Shown here in pieces: positions 1 to 7,615 of a stretch of 31,213 nucleotides of DNA. Made by a program: the position numbers and the translations under genes. A model generated the notes under the pieces. It worked only from the letters and a program-made list of their open reading frames with translations. It searched no databases and was not told the DNA's origin. The stretch's first letter is position 1, and each line of letters begins with the position of its first letter. The stretch comes from Hungatella sp. UBA5385 (lineage in GTDB: Bacteria > Bacillota > Clostridia > Lachnospirales > Lachnospiraceae), in the NCBI GenBank assembly GCA_002409995.1, contig DHOR01000052.1, forward strand, positions 1 through 31,213, in the 5' to 3' direction.

Positions 1-21
1 GTTCAAGTCCTACTCGGGGAG
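1..21 (+). tRNA. tRNA-Asn, 3' end only (partial)
   Basis: The window opens inside a tRNA. A T-loop (TTCAAGT, 2-8) is followed by the 3' half of a T-stem (CCTAC), the acceptor 3' strand TCGGGGA and a G discriminator at 21. The T-stem half CCTAC and the G discriminator match the usual Firmicutes tRNA-Asn. The anticodon lies outside the window, so the identity is inferred from the 3' end only. Confidence 0.6.
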
Positions 22-67
22 TTTCGTGATACTCAACAGATAATGTGAGAAGAGCGATATGTAGTGA

Positions 68-139
68 GGCCCCATGGTCAAGCGGTTAAGACATCGCCCT
101 TTCACGGCGGTAACACGAGTTCGAACCTCGTTGGGGTCA
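68..139 (+). tRNA. tRNA-Glu (anticodon TTC)
   Basis: A complete cloverleaf can be drawn. The acceptor strands GGCCCCA and TGGGGTC pair over 7 bp with one G-U, the anticodon loop CTTTCAC carries TTC, and the T-arm is CGAGTTCGAACCTCG. The discriminator is A at 139 and no CCA is encoded. It lies 46 bp after the partial tRNA-Asn and 35 bp before tRNA-Cys, so the three are probably processed from one transcript. Confidence 0.95.
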
Positions 140-174
140 TTAAGCTGAATTATATTTAGCCTTTAATATTAAAT

Positions 175-245
175 GGCGACATAGCCAAGTGGTAAGGCAC
201 GGGTCTGCAACACCCTTATCCCCAGTTCAAATCTGGGTGTCGCCT
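175..245 (+). tRNA. tRNA-Cys (anticodon GCA)
   Basis: The acceptor strands GGCGACA and TGTCGCC pair perfectly, the anticodon loop contains GCA, the T-arm holds GTTCAAAT, and the discriminator is T, as expected for cysteine tRNA. It is the last gene of the tRNA cluster; a terminator follows 12 bp downstream. Confidence 0.95.
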
Positions 246-257
246 CTCTTATAAAAG

Positions 258-296
258 CCTCAGAAACCTGATAGAATATAGGTTTCTGGGGTTTTT
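258..296 (+). terminator. Rho-independent terminator of the tRNA cluster
   Basis: A 12-bp inverted repeat (CCTCAGAAACCT, with AGGTTTCTGGGG as the other arm, one G-T pair) has a loop of about 10 nt and is followed by TTTTT. It lies directly after tRNA-Cys. Its stem resembles the one at 636-677 (CCTCAGGAACCT). Confidence 0.85.
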
Positions 297-395
297 GCTT
301 TGTGTTTTGGGTGCTTGCGCTTGTTTGCGTGGGGTGTTTGGGCCAATTAGTAGCGAGCAAGACCTCTGCTTAGCCCAGTATAGTTTTCATTTTAG

Positions 396-602
396 AAGCT
401 ATTTCCTCTACTGGTATTACATTCCGGAGATACCAGAGATAGATTGTATTTTGTCTGGGGCCTGTATGATAATGTCCAAGTATATAGTGGAGATAAAGGC
501 ATTGATAAGTGGATAAAAGATGAGGAAATGTGGATATACGAAGATGTTTCCAATGCTTTTGTGAATTATCAGGAAACCTTGAGAAATCAATTATCTAAGT
601 AA
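396..602 (+). pseudogene. Orphan coding-like fragment, probable gene remnant
   Basis: One frame is open from just after a TAG at 393-395 to the TAA at 600-602 and reads like real protein, for example DKWIKDEEMWIYEDVSNAF near its end. No ATG with a ribosome-binding site starts it. The only in-frame starts are weak ones such as TTG at 444. It stops 33 bp before a strong terminator, as the tail of a former gene would. I do not recognise the family. The rest of the 297-736 gap holds only the terminator and nothing else I can support. Confidence 0.35.
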
Positions 603-635
603 GAATAGGATTATATACCTCCTTATTCTTACTAT

Positions 636-677
636 AAAGACCTCAGGAACCTAATTCACAAGGTTCCTGAGGTCTTT
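636..677. terminator. Strong bidirectional terminator
   Basis: A perfect 17-bp inverted repeat (AAAGACCTCAGGAACCT and its complement) surrounds an 8-nt loop. It has A-rich 5' and T-rich 3' flanks, so it can act in both directions. It would end the minus-strand operon whose last gene stops at 737 and any transcript through the remnant at 396-602. A weaker hairpin (AAGAATAGG with CCTTATTCTT) lies just before it at 601-630. Confidence 0.85.
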
Positions 678-736
678 ATGCTTATGCTTTAATTAGTATC
701 TGTATGTCGTAGCCAGTTATTTCACTATTTATTATT

Positions 737-1900
737 TCATTCAGGCAAACGAATTCGAATCAATTCAGCGAAAAATTCAGCACCAGTCATAATAATATCA
801 TCATTATAATCATAAATAGAATTATGAAGCATGATATTTTCAGATACGTTTGAAGATTTTCCACTTCCTAAAAAAACAAAACAACCAGGAATTACTTTTA
901 AGAATGTGCCAAAATCTTCTGATGCCATCCAGGGTACGCAGTTCCCATTTACATTATTTTCTCCAACTACATGTTGTGCAGCTTGAACTGCAAAGGGAAC
1001 ACACTCTTGCCAGTTAATTGTTGGTGCAAATTCATGTGTGTACAAAAATTCGCAGCCGGCGTTATTCATTTTGCAGGTGCTTTCGGAAATTTCTCTCATC
1101 CTTGTCTCAATTAACTCCTGCATCTCATTGGTACAGCTTCTGGTGTCACCCAAAATCTCCACATTCGAAGGTATGGCATTATGGACTCCATCTGTATGAA
1201 GTTCTGTACAGGAAATGACTGCCTGATCTAGTGGATTGGCGTTGCGGGAGACAATTGTCTGTAAATGAAGTATAATTTGTGCGGCTATTACAAGAGGGTC
1301 AACTCCCATATGAGGACTTGAGGCATGAGAACCTTTTCCTTTGATGCGAATGGTAAAATTATCTTCGCTTGCCATAATTCCACCTGCTCTTGTATGAATT
1401 GCTCCTGCCGGGAGAAATGGAACATTGTGCAGGCCATAGATTTCATCCATTGGAAACTTTTCAAAAAGCCCGTCATCAATCATTGCCTGAGCACCTTTTC
1501 CAGGTTCTTCTGCAGGTTGAAAAACCAATCTTACTGTACCATTAAAGTTTTGTCTTTCCGACAGGATTTTGGCGGCTCCCAGTAGGGTTACGATATGTCC
1601 GTCGTGTCCACATGCATGCATTTTTCCTGGGTTTTTTGATGTATAGGAAAGCTCTCCTTTTTCCTGCATATTGATTGCATCCATATCAGCTCTAAGCCCT
1701 ATGATTTCCTTTCCATCTCCTACAGTTAAACTGGCTACTACTCCGGTTTTTCCTATACCGGTTTCTACCTTATAACCCATTTCTATGAGCTTTTCAGCTA
1801 CGAATTTTGCAGTATTTACTTCCTCAAAAGCTGGCTCGGGATTTTCGTGTAAATATCTTCTCCATTCTATCAGCTGTTTTACAAGCATCTTATTCTTCAT
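737..1900 (-). CDS. M20 family amidohydrolase (N-acyl amino acid hydrolase)
   Basis: A 387-residue cytosolic metallohydrolase of the M20D aminoacylase/hippurate hydrolase type, the usual full length for the family. Visible metal-site motifs are HACGHDGH (residues 95-102, ligands C97 and H99), QPAEE (E131/E132), GLHN (H158) and a C-terminal LHN (H359). The satellite dimerisation domain lies between about 180 and 290. The family cleaves N-acyl groups from amino acids (N-acetyl, benzoyl, indole-acetyl); the exact acyl group cannot be read here. The start ATG follows GAGGTG at 8 bp. It is the last gene of an operon after the symporter (49 bp gap) and the carbamoylase. B. subtilis YxeP, which deacetylates N-acetylcysteine, is in this family, so a link to the thiol chemistry suggested by the C-S lyase cluster is possible but unproven. 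Confidence 0.9.
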   Translation of the reverse strand: MKNKMLVKQLIEWRRYLHENPEPAFEEVNTAKFVAEKLIEMGYKVETGIGKTGVVASLTVGDGKEIIGLRADMDAINMQEKGELSYTSKNPGKMHACGHDGHIVTLLGAAKILSERQNFNGTVRLVFQPAEEPGKGAQAMIDDGLFEKFPMDEIYGLHNVPFLPAGAIHTRAGGIMASEDNFTIRIKGKGSHASSPHMGVDPLVIAAQIILHLQTIVSRNANPLDQAVISCTELHTDGVHNAIPSNVEILGDTRSCTNEMQELIETRMREISESTCKMNNAGCEFLYTHEFAPTINWQECVPFAVQAAQHVVGENNVNGNCVPWMASEDFGTFLKVIPGCFVFLGSGKSSNVSENIMLHNSIYDYNDDIIMTGAEFFAELIRIRLPE

Positions 1901-1912
1901 GGAATTTTCACC

Positions 1913-1967
1913 TCATTCATTATCTTTCATTTCAACTTTATCTTTCACTTCATTCTTTATCTTTCAC
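1913..1967 (-). repeat. Three tandem 18-19 bp repeats at the end of the symporter gene
   Basis: Read on the minus strand, three adjacent units of 19, 18 and 18 bp begin GTGAAAGATAAAGAATGAA, GTGAAAGATAAAGTTGAA and ATGAAAGATAATGAATGA. The first unit holds the last codons and stop of the symporter (K-V-K-D-K-E-stop). The second and third lie between it and the M20 gene. The single extra base in the first unit puts its TGA in frame; without it the tail would continue as VKDKVEMKDNE to the next TGA. Replication slippage is the likely origin. Confidence 0.7.
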
Positions 1968-3365
1968 TTTACTGACATCTGATAAATCAACCTTCATGAT
2001 ATCAACATCATAGTTCCAACGTGGTTTATCTTTGCTATTTTTAACCTGATAAAAGTAGTTGTCATAAACATACTTCACATATTTTGATAAATACAGCATG
2101 GCAAATATATTAATGAATACGATAAAACCTAACAATAAGTCAACGGTTGCCCAAATGACATTTAAGCCAACTACGCTGGATATAACCAATACAACTGCCA
2201 ATACGATTCTATATATCCAAATAGGACCTTTTGCCTTTTCCTTGAAAATATAGGTTAAGTTAGCTTCTCCATAATGCATATCCGCTAAGAGAGTGGTAAA
2301 GCCAAACAGGAACATAGCGATAAACACGATCCAATTGCCAAATGCTCCTAAAACTGAACTAAATGCTGCCTGTAGCAGTAAAATACCATCTTTTCCTGAT
2401 TCCAGGGAGCCTGTCATGAGTATGGCCATGGCAGTTAGAGTACAGATGATGATTGTTGTAATAAAGGTACCAATCATTCCAAGGAGCCCCTGATCTACGG
2501 GATGTCTGACGTCAGCGGAAGCGTGCATGATTGCTGCACAGCCATTTCCGGCATCATTGGAAAAGAGACCTCTTGCAACACCATTTCTAAAAGCATTCGC
2601 AACAGTCCACCCGAATACACCGCCTACTGCCGCCTTTCCTGTAAATGCACCTTCGAAAATCGAACCAAATATTGCAGGTAAGCTTGTAATATTAGTGATA
2701 ATAATATACATTACAACAGCAAAATATGTAATTACCATAAATGGAACAATGATGGAAGATGCATCTGCTAATCGTTTCATTCCACCTACGATTACCAAAT
2801 AAGCTAAGATAGTTACTACAATGCCGGGAATTAATGGGTTTACATTGACAACACCGGTAAAAGCATTGGCAATGGAATTTGTTTGCAGGGAACTGATTGC
2901 AATGCCAATTCCCAGAACATACAATATGGCAATAAGAACACCAAGGGGTCTGCTTCCAATACCTCTTTCTATATAGTAGGAAGGCCCTCCTGTATATCCC
3001 CCGTCTTTTTCTCTCTTTCTAAAAACCTGTCCAAGTACAGTTTCACTAAGGCTTACGGTCATACCTAAAAGTGCAGTAACCCACATCCAAAACACTGCAC
3101 CGGGACCGCCCGCAACTAATGCACTGCTTACTCCTACTAAGCTGCCTGTGCCAAGCTGTCCGCCAAGTGCCGCCATCAAGGTTCCAAATCCTGAAACTCC
3201 GCCTTCTGATCCCTGCAGGCTCTCCTTCATCGTGCCGATTGCTCTGCGAAAATGTCTTAGTTGAGGAAATCCTAACTTAACCGTATAAAATAAACCTACA
3301 GCAAGCAATACATATCCAATCACATTTGCCCAAAGCCATGTAGCAGCATCAAGTAAAAATTGCAT
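1950..3365 (-). CDS. AGCS family sodium:alanine/glycine symporter
   Basis: A 471-residue integral membrane protein with about ten hydrophobic segments. It carries the family hallmarks in the first third: the GTGSLVGVSSALVAGGPGA region (about residues 71-89), followed by FWMWVTALLGM and the GGYTGGPSYYIERG block. AGCS carriers import alanine, glycine or related small amino acids with sodium. It lies 12 bp after the carbamoylase gene and 49 bp before the M20 hydrolase, so its cargo is probably an N-modified amino acid or the amino acid released from one. The start ATG follows AGGAGG (revcomp of 3374-3379). Its last codons are part of a tandem repeat that could vary the charged C-terminal tail. 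Confidence 0.92.
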   Translation of the reverse strand: MQFLLDAATWLWANVIGYVLLAVGLFYTVKLGFPQLRHFRRAIGTMKESLQGSEGGVSGFGTLMAALGGQLGTGSLVGVSSALVAGGPGAVFWMWVTALLGMTVSLSETVLGQVFRKREKDGGYTGGPSYYIERGIGSRPLGVLIAILYVLGIGIAISSLQTNSIANAFTGVVNVNPLIPGIVVTILAYLVIVGGMKRLADASSIIVPFMVITYFAVVMYIIITNITSLPAIFGSIFEGAFTGKAAVGGVFGWTVANAFRNGVARGLFSNDAGNGCAAIMHASADVRHPVDQGLLGMIGTFITTIIICTLTAMAILMTGSLESGKDGILLLQAAFSSVLGAFGNWIVFIAMFLFGFTTLLADMHYGEANLTYIFKEKAKGPIWIYRIVLAVVLVISSVVGLNVIWATVDLLLGFIVFINIFAMLYLSKYVKYVYDNYFYQVKNSKDKPRWNYDVDIMKVDLSDVSKVKDKE

Positions 3366-3377
3366 TTTTTAATCCTC

Positions 3378-4613
3378 CTATTTTTTTGCTCCTGAAAGTT
3401 TAATAACTACGTCCAGGAATACATTTGCTCCTGCAATCAAATCTTCATCAGTTGTATATTCTTCAGGGTTATGGCTTATTCCTTTTGCACTGGGGACGAA
3501 GATCATAGCTGCGGGACACATACGAGCTATCATTTGAGCATCCTGTCCAGCACCAGAGGTTATGCGTCTGGAAGCAAATCCACGCTCCTTTGCTGCATTT
3601 TCAACTAACTCAACAATACCCTTGTCAAATAAAACCGGTTCAAACCGTACCAGCCGCTCTGTAGAGATTTTTACCTTATCTGTCTTTTCAAGTTCTTTCA
3701 GATAATTGGCAAGAGCCGTTTCTTCACCTTTTAATTTTTCCTCATCAGGATTTCTCAAATCTACTGTGAATATGGCTTTTGAAGGTATTACATTAATTGC
3801 ATTGGGCTCCAACTCAATACAGCCGACGGTTGCTACTGTAGATGCATTTGAACTATCACATCTGTCTCTTAAGAATGTAATTACCCTGGCTGCTGCTAAT
3901 CCTGCGTCTATTCTCATTGCTGTTGGGGTTGTACCGGCATGATTTGCCACACCTTCAATGGTAATACGCTGCCATGATATACCCTGAAGGTCGTGTACTG
4001 CTCCAATAGGTGTTCCTTCAGCTTCCAGGATTGGACCTTGTTCTATGTGAAGCTCAAGGAAAGCGTGAGGCTTTATGAATCCTGGCTCCACTGTCCCCTC
4101 ATAGCCTATTCTCTTAAGTTCCTCTCCAAGAACTGTACCGTCAGTTCCAACTGAAGCAAGAGCTTCATCAACAGAAAGTCCGCCGGCATATACAAGTGAT
4201 CCCATCATATCAGGTGAATAGCGGACACCCTCTTCATTCGTGAATGCCACAACTGCAATTGGTCTTGATGGGGTATAGACTTCTTCCTTTAAGGTCCTGA
4301 TAACTTCAATTCCTGCAATTACTCCATAGCAGCCATCATATTGACCTGCATTTATTACAGTGTCAATGTGTGAGCCAATCATAAGGGGAGCCTGGTCTTT
4401 GTTCTCCGGAGTTTCCCATATGCCAAATACATTGCCAATACGATCGACCACAACTTGGAGACCCGCTTCCTCCATCCAGGCAACTAAAGCATCACGTCCT
4501 GCCTTATCTGCGTCTGATGCTGCCAATCTGGTTCGCTTTCCACCTTCATCTCTTCCGATTTCACCAAGAGCAGTGATTTGCTCCAGTAATCGGTGTTCTT
4601 TAATTGATAACAT
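3378..4613 (-). CDS. Zn-dependent N-carbamoyl-L-amino acid hydrolase / allantoate amidohydrolase family
   Basis: A 411-residue M20-fold amidase of the hydantoinase/carbamoylase family at the usual length. The bimetal site is visible: GSHIDTV (H82), QYDG (D93), TNEEG (E127/E128), LELHIEQGP (H189, with the EQG signature) and GISHNPEEYT (H381). The family hydrolyses N-carbamoyl amino acids, ureido acids or allantoate to the amine, CO2 and ammonia. No hydantoinase or allantoinase is in the window, so the substrate is probably imported or made elsewhere. First gene of the operon with the symporter and aminoacylase; its ATG follows GAGGAGG at 5 bp. The AraC gene diverges from it across 204 bp and is the likely regulator. 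Confidence 0.88.
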   Translation of the reverse strand: MLSIKEHRLLEQITALGEIGRDEGGKRTRLAASDADKAGRDALVAWMEEAGLQVVVDRIGNVFGIWETPENKDQAPLMIGSHIDTVINAGQYDGCYGVIAGIEVIRTLKEEVYTPSRPIAVVAFTNEEGVRYSPDMMGSLVYAGGLSVDEALASVGTDGTVLGEELKRIGYEGTVEPGFIKPHAFLELHIEQGPILEAEGTPIGAVHDLQGISWQRITIEGVANHAGTTPTAMRIDAGLAAARVITFLRDRCDSSNASTVATVGCIELEPNAINVIPSKAIFTVDLRNPDEEKLKGEETALANYLKELEKTDKVKISTERLVRFEPVLFDKGIVELVENAAKERGFASRRITSGAGQDAQMIARMCPAAMIFVPSAKGISHNPEEYTTDEDLIAGANVFLDVVIKLSGAKK

Positions 4614-4665
4614 ATTACCCTCCTCATATAGTGATATTTTAAGTGTAAGCCTATGAATTCAAGTA

Positions 4666-4694
4666 TATCTATAAAATTAATAGTTTTCTATCAA
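4666..4694 (-). promoter_or_regulatory. Predicted promoter of the carbamoylase-symporter-aminoacylase operon
   Basis: On the minus strand TTGATA (4689-4694) and TAGATA (4666-4671) are 17 bp apart in an AT-rich region, about 50 bp upstream of the carbamoylase start. The spacing is ideal; the -10 is imperfect, as would fit a promoter that depends on the neighbouring AraC activator. Confidence 0.4.
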
Positions 4695-4754
4695 TAAAAG
4701 AACAAAAATTATCAGATTTACACAAAAAGGTTTACTCAAATGCAATAAGGATCA

Positions 4755-4783
4755 TTTCAGTTTGTAATAAAAAATGCTATAAT
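4755..4783 (+). promoter_or_regulatory. Predicted promoter of the AraC gene
   Basis: A consensus TATAAT (4778-4783) is preceded by TGC, giving an extended -10. A weak -35-like TTTCAG lies 17 bp upstream (4755-4760). Transcription would start near 4790, about 28 bp before the AraC ATG. Confidence 0.5.
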
Positions 4784-4817
4784 AAGTAACAGAAACAATA
4801 AGAAAGTAGGTGATAAT

Positions 4818-5726
4818 ATGAATCATTCAATTGCAAAAAGCAACCAGGCTGGTATAGAGTTTGTCATTTCAATGAATGAAGAGTTACAAGAGGAGGTAAT
4901 GTTTTTATCAGATGATTTTCCAATCTCCATGTATACACAAAACTTTCAACACGCTGCTTCTGACTATATTCCATTACATTGGCATAATGAATTGCAAATG
5001 ACATGGGTATTTGAAGGAGAGCTGGAGTATTATATTGATGGTGATAGATTTAAACTCACAAGCGATAAGATAATTTTTGTTAACAGCAACCAATTACATA
5101 GTTCGAAAACAATAAATCGTGATGCCAAAACCTTATGCATCAACTTTACCCTGGATTTTTTTCATCCGCTGACTTTGGAAAAGTATATTTTGCCGCTTAT
5201 CAAGAATCATTCATTTTCCTATCACTTATTAAAGTTAAAACCTTACAGAGTGGCTCACTTAGAAAAATTTCTCAATTGGAAAAATGAATCCATCGGATAT
5301 TTTTCTGTTATGAATTTTCTATCACAAACATTTGAAGATATTTTAGATGAGTTTGAAAATATTGAAAATAAGAAGTATGATGAAGAAATAGATATATTTC
5401 AGAATATGATAAGTTTTGTACACAATAACTATTCAGATCAATTAACTGTCAATGAGATTGCCGTTCATGCCTTAATTAATAAAAATCGCTGTACTTCTAT
5501 ATTTAAGAAATACACTAAAATGTCGCCCATTAAATATTTGAATTCTTATCGGCTTTATATTGCTAAAAACATGATTATACATACGGACAAGCCGATTTCA
5601 GAAATAAGTGCTGATGTGGGATATAATCAGATAAGCTATTTTATTGAGCAATTTCGAAGCAATTATGGTCTTTCACCCTTAAGATATAGGAATAAATTTG
5701 GTGGTGATAGTAATAAAAGCTTTTGA
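4818..5726 (+). CDS. AraC family transcriptional regulator with N-terminal cupin domain
   Basis: A 302-residue one-component regulator. The N-terminal half is a cupin-like ligand domain (YIPLHWHNELQMTWVFEGE, about residues 53-71, with the typical H-x-H pattern). The C-terminal 100 residues form the two-helix-turn-helix AraC domain (NEIAVHALINKNRCTSIFKK, then ISEISADVGYNQISYFIEQF and the closing LSPLRYRNKF). The ATG follows AGGTG at 6 bp. It diverges from the carbamoylase-symporter-aminoacylase operon and probably activates it in response to a small amino-acid-type ligand; that link comes from position only. A weak terminator-like hairpin follows the gene. Confidence 0.92.
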   Translation: MNHSIAKSNQAGIEFVISMNEELQEEVMFLSDDFPISMYTQNFQHAASDYIPLHWHNELQMTWVFEGELEYYIDGDRFKLTSDKIIFVNSNQLHSSKTINRDAKTLCINFTLDFFHPLTLEKYILPLIKNHSFSYHLLKLKPYRVAHLEKFLNWKNESIGYFSVMNFLSQTFEDILDEFENIENKKYDEEIDIFQNMISFVHNNYSDQLTVNEIAVHALINKNRCTSIFKKYTKMSPIKYLNSYRLYIAKNMIIHTDKPISEISADVGYNQISYFIEQFRSNYGLSPLRYRNKFGGDSNKSF

Positions 5727-5762
5727 CATAAGACTGCTACAGGAATAGCTGCATTAGAAATA

Positions 5763-5792
5763 ATGGATTAAAGATAGAAAATCCACCATTTT
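5763..5792 (+). terminator. Weak terminator-like hairpin after the AraC gene
   Basis: TGGATT (5764-5769) pairs with AATCCA (5780-5785) around a 10-nt loop; the TTTT run starts 3 bp later. The short 6-bp stem makes termination uncertain. Confidence 0.3.
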
Positions 5793-5867
5793 GTGTTATT
5801 ATATAAGAAGACTATGATTAAGACTCTTATGGTTTAGATAGTAAAAAATTTGAAAGTGAGTGCAGCT

Positions 5868-6143
5868 ATGAATAATACAGATAATTTAGATAATAAAGAG
5901 AATAAAAGCGGACGTCCTGTTCAATTTACTTTAAGCTTAAGGATTCTGATAGGTATGTATCTGGTTTATCTATCTTATAGCCTGATTAAAGAGGCAGGAC
6001 AGTTTAGTGGATTGAGCCAGGTAATTGCATATTTAAGCATTTTCATATTTGCAGTATCGGGTGCAGTTATAACATTTCTGTCATTAAGGAAATTAATTAA
6101 AGGGGGATATTTTCGGCGTGGCGGAGGGCCCTCAGAAGAATAA
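5868..6143 (+). CDS. Small two-helix membrane protein, unknown function
   Basis: A 91-residue protein with two hydrophobic segments (about 25-41 and 52-72) separated by a short loop, a polar acidic N-terminus and a basic, glycine-rich C-terminus (KLIKGGYFRRGGGPSEE). The ATG at 5868 is preferred because GTGAG lies 7 bp upstream; an in-frame TTG 18 bp earlier has no better site. No catalytic motif is visible and I do not recognise the family. It stands alone between the AraC hairpin and a strong terminator, so it is probably transcribed by itself. Confidence 0.7.
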   Translation: MNNTDNLDNKENKSGRPVQFTLSLRILIGMYLVYLSYSLIKEAGQFSGLSQVIAYLSIFIFAVSGAVITFLSLRKLIKGGYFRRGGGPSEE

Positions 6144-6162
6144 AAACATGTATATTATACTA

Positions 6163-6203
6163 AAATAGATGGAAGAGGAGAAGCAAGCCTCTTCCATCTA
6201 TTT
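6163..6203. terminator. Terminator after the small membrane protein gene
   Basis: A perfect 16-bp inverted repeat (AAATAGATGGAAGAGG and its complement) surrounds a 9-nt loop. The A-rich and T-rich ends of the stem allow function in both directions, although the downstream U-run is short. Confidence 0.75.
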
Positions 6204-6262
6204 AAAATCGTTCCAAATAGTAATTGCAGGTTGAAATTTTAAAACAGTTGAAAGGTAAACAG

Positions 6263-7615
6263 GTGAATGAAATAAGACCCTCGGGAAAAGGAATTACAAA
6301 GAGTAGAATTTTTTTAATTATAGGAATTGTATTAGTTCTGATAGCTATTTTATATGGAGTCAGTATTATCGCATCTAACAGCAGATGGGCGGGGACAGGA
6401 GATCCAGAAGGTATAGAACAGGCAGAAGCAACGGAATTATTAGCGGGAACAGGATTGCCAGACAGAAAAGGATTGTCAGACAGAACAGAACTTCCAGAAG
6501 AAACGGAATTTGCAGAAGCAATGAAACTGCCAGAAGGCGATGACATAGCAACTACAGATGATTCGAAGGACCCAAAAATAACGCAAATTATATCTTCTAT
6601 GTCAACAGAGGAAAAGGTTGCTCAATTATTTATAATTACACCGGAAGCACTTACAGGTGTTGAGAATGTAACTCAGGCAGGTGAACGTACAAAAGAAGCG
6701 CTTAGAGAACGACCTGTAGGCGGTCTTATTTACTTTAGGAACAACTTGAAAACTCCTCAACAAGTAAAGGAACTCACTGGTAATACAAAGCTTTATGGGG
6801 AGGAGGTGTTAAAGCTTCCGCTGATCTTATCCATTGATGAGGAAGGCGGAAAAGTAACTCGTCTTGGAGGAAGAGATGAGTTTGATGTGGAATCATTTCC
6901 TAATATGGCTCAGGTCGGAGCTGAGGGTGATCCTCAGAGAGCCTATGAAGTGGGAACTGCCATTGGAGGCTATCTTGCAGAATATGGTTTTACTATGGAC
7001 TTTGCGCCAAATGCTGATGTGCTGACCAATCCGGATAATAAGGTGATTGGGGATCGATCCTTTGGAACAGAGCCGGAACTGGTTTGGTCCATGTCCGGCA
7101 TGGTTTCCAAAGGGTTGAGAGAACAGGGAATCCAGCCTGTTTATAAACATTTCCCGGGACATGGGGCAACAAAGGGAGATACCCATGAAGGATTTGCCTA
7201 TACGGATAAAACTTTGGAGGATCTGCTGAAGGCAGAATTAGTTCCTTTTATTAAAGCAATTCAAAGCGGTGAGGATTGTATTATGGCAGCTCATATTGCT
7301 GCGCCGAATGTTACAGGAGACGAGAATCCAGCCTCTTTGTCTTATGCCTTAATTACAGAGGTGTTAAGGGAAAAGCTGGGGTATCAAGGAGTAGTAATAA
7401 CTGATGCTCTTAATATGGGGGCAATAAGCAAGCTGTACTCCTCTGATCAGGCGGCAATTATGGCAATTAATGCAGGCGTTGATATTCTTTTGATGCCGGA
7501 TGATTTTGAAACAGCCTATGAGGCAGTGCTGAAGGCAGTGAATGAGGGGACCATTACTCAGGAACGTCTGGATCAGTCTATATGGCGTATCAGTGAAATG
7601 AAGCTTAATTTCTGA
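6263..7615 (+). CDS. Membrane-anchored glycoside hydrolase family 3, NagZ-like beta-N-acetylhexosaminidase
   Basis: About 450 residues. A basic N-terminus is followed by one transmembrane anchor (about 16-38), an acidic repeat-rich linker (about 43-95), and then a single-domain GH3 barrel. The NagZ signature KHFPGHG is at 295-301, followed by DTH (306-308), the Asp-His dyad of bacterial GH3 N-acetylglucosaminidases. The predicted nucleophile is D381 in VITDALNM. The enzyme is likely to face outwards and remove terminal GlcNAc from peptidoglycan fragments or glycans. GTG at 6263 is chosen because GAAAGG lies 7 bp upstream and the protein then begins just before the anchor; in-frame TTG codons at 6224 and 6248 are alternatives. 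Its 3' end overlaps the convergent malic enzyme gene by 11 bp. Confidence 0.9.
   Translation: MNEIRPSGKGITKSRIFLIIGIVLVLIAILYGVSIIASNSRWAGTGDPEGIEQAEATELLAGTGLPDRKGLSDRTELPEETEFAEAMKLPEGDDIATTDDSKDPKITQIISSMSTEEKVAQLFIITPEALTGVENVTQAGERTKEALRERPVGGLIYFRNNLKTPQQVKELTGNTKLYGEEVLKLPLILSIDEEGGKVTRLGGRDEFDVESFPNMAQVGAEGDPQRAYEVGTAIGGYLAEYGFTMDFAPNADVLTNPDNKVIGDRSFGTEPELVWSMSGMVSKGLREQGIQPVYKHFPGHGATKGDTHEGFAYTDKTLEDLLKAELVPFIKAIQSGEDCIMAAHIAAPNVTGDENPASLSYALITEVLREKLGYQGVVITDALNMGAISKLYSSDQAAIMAINAGVDILLMPDDFETAYEAVLKAVNEGTITQERLDQSIWRISEMKLNF
6452..6541 (+). repeat. Degenerate 18-bp repeats coding for the GH3 linker
   Basis: Five consecutive imperfect 18-bp units code for the hexapeptides GLPDRK, GLSDRT, ELPEET, EFAEAM and KLPEGD. 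They form an acidic spacer between the membrane anchor and the catalytic barrel. The pattern (G/E-L-P/S-D/E-x-x) shows origin by tandem duplication followed by drift, so length differences between strains are likely. Confidence 0.65.

Noticed and set aside
295..516. Plus-strand reading frame of 73 codons after tRNA-Cys
   Set aside because: It begins inside the U-run of the tRNA terminator, has no ribosome site, and its translation does not look like protein; the frame at 396-602 is the better coding signal.
1..736. Integrated mobile element at the tRNA cluster
   Set aside because: No integrase, transposase or direct repeat of a tRNA end was found in the window; only a possible remnant is left.
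6202..6546. Minus-strand frame rich in Ser and Pro opposite the start of the GH3 gene
   Set aside because: It is the antisense image of the acidic 18-bp repeats in the GH3 linker; repeats keep several frames open. No start site was seen.
7605..7615. Overlap of the GH3 and malic enzyme genes as a sign of frameshift or mis-assembly
   Set aside because: Both proteins end at their usual family length, so this is a normal convergent overlap.
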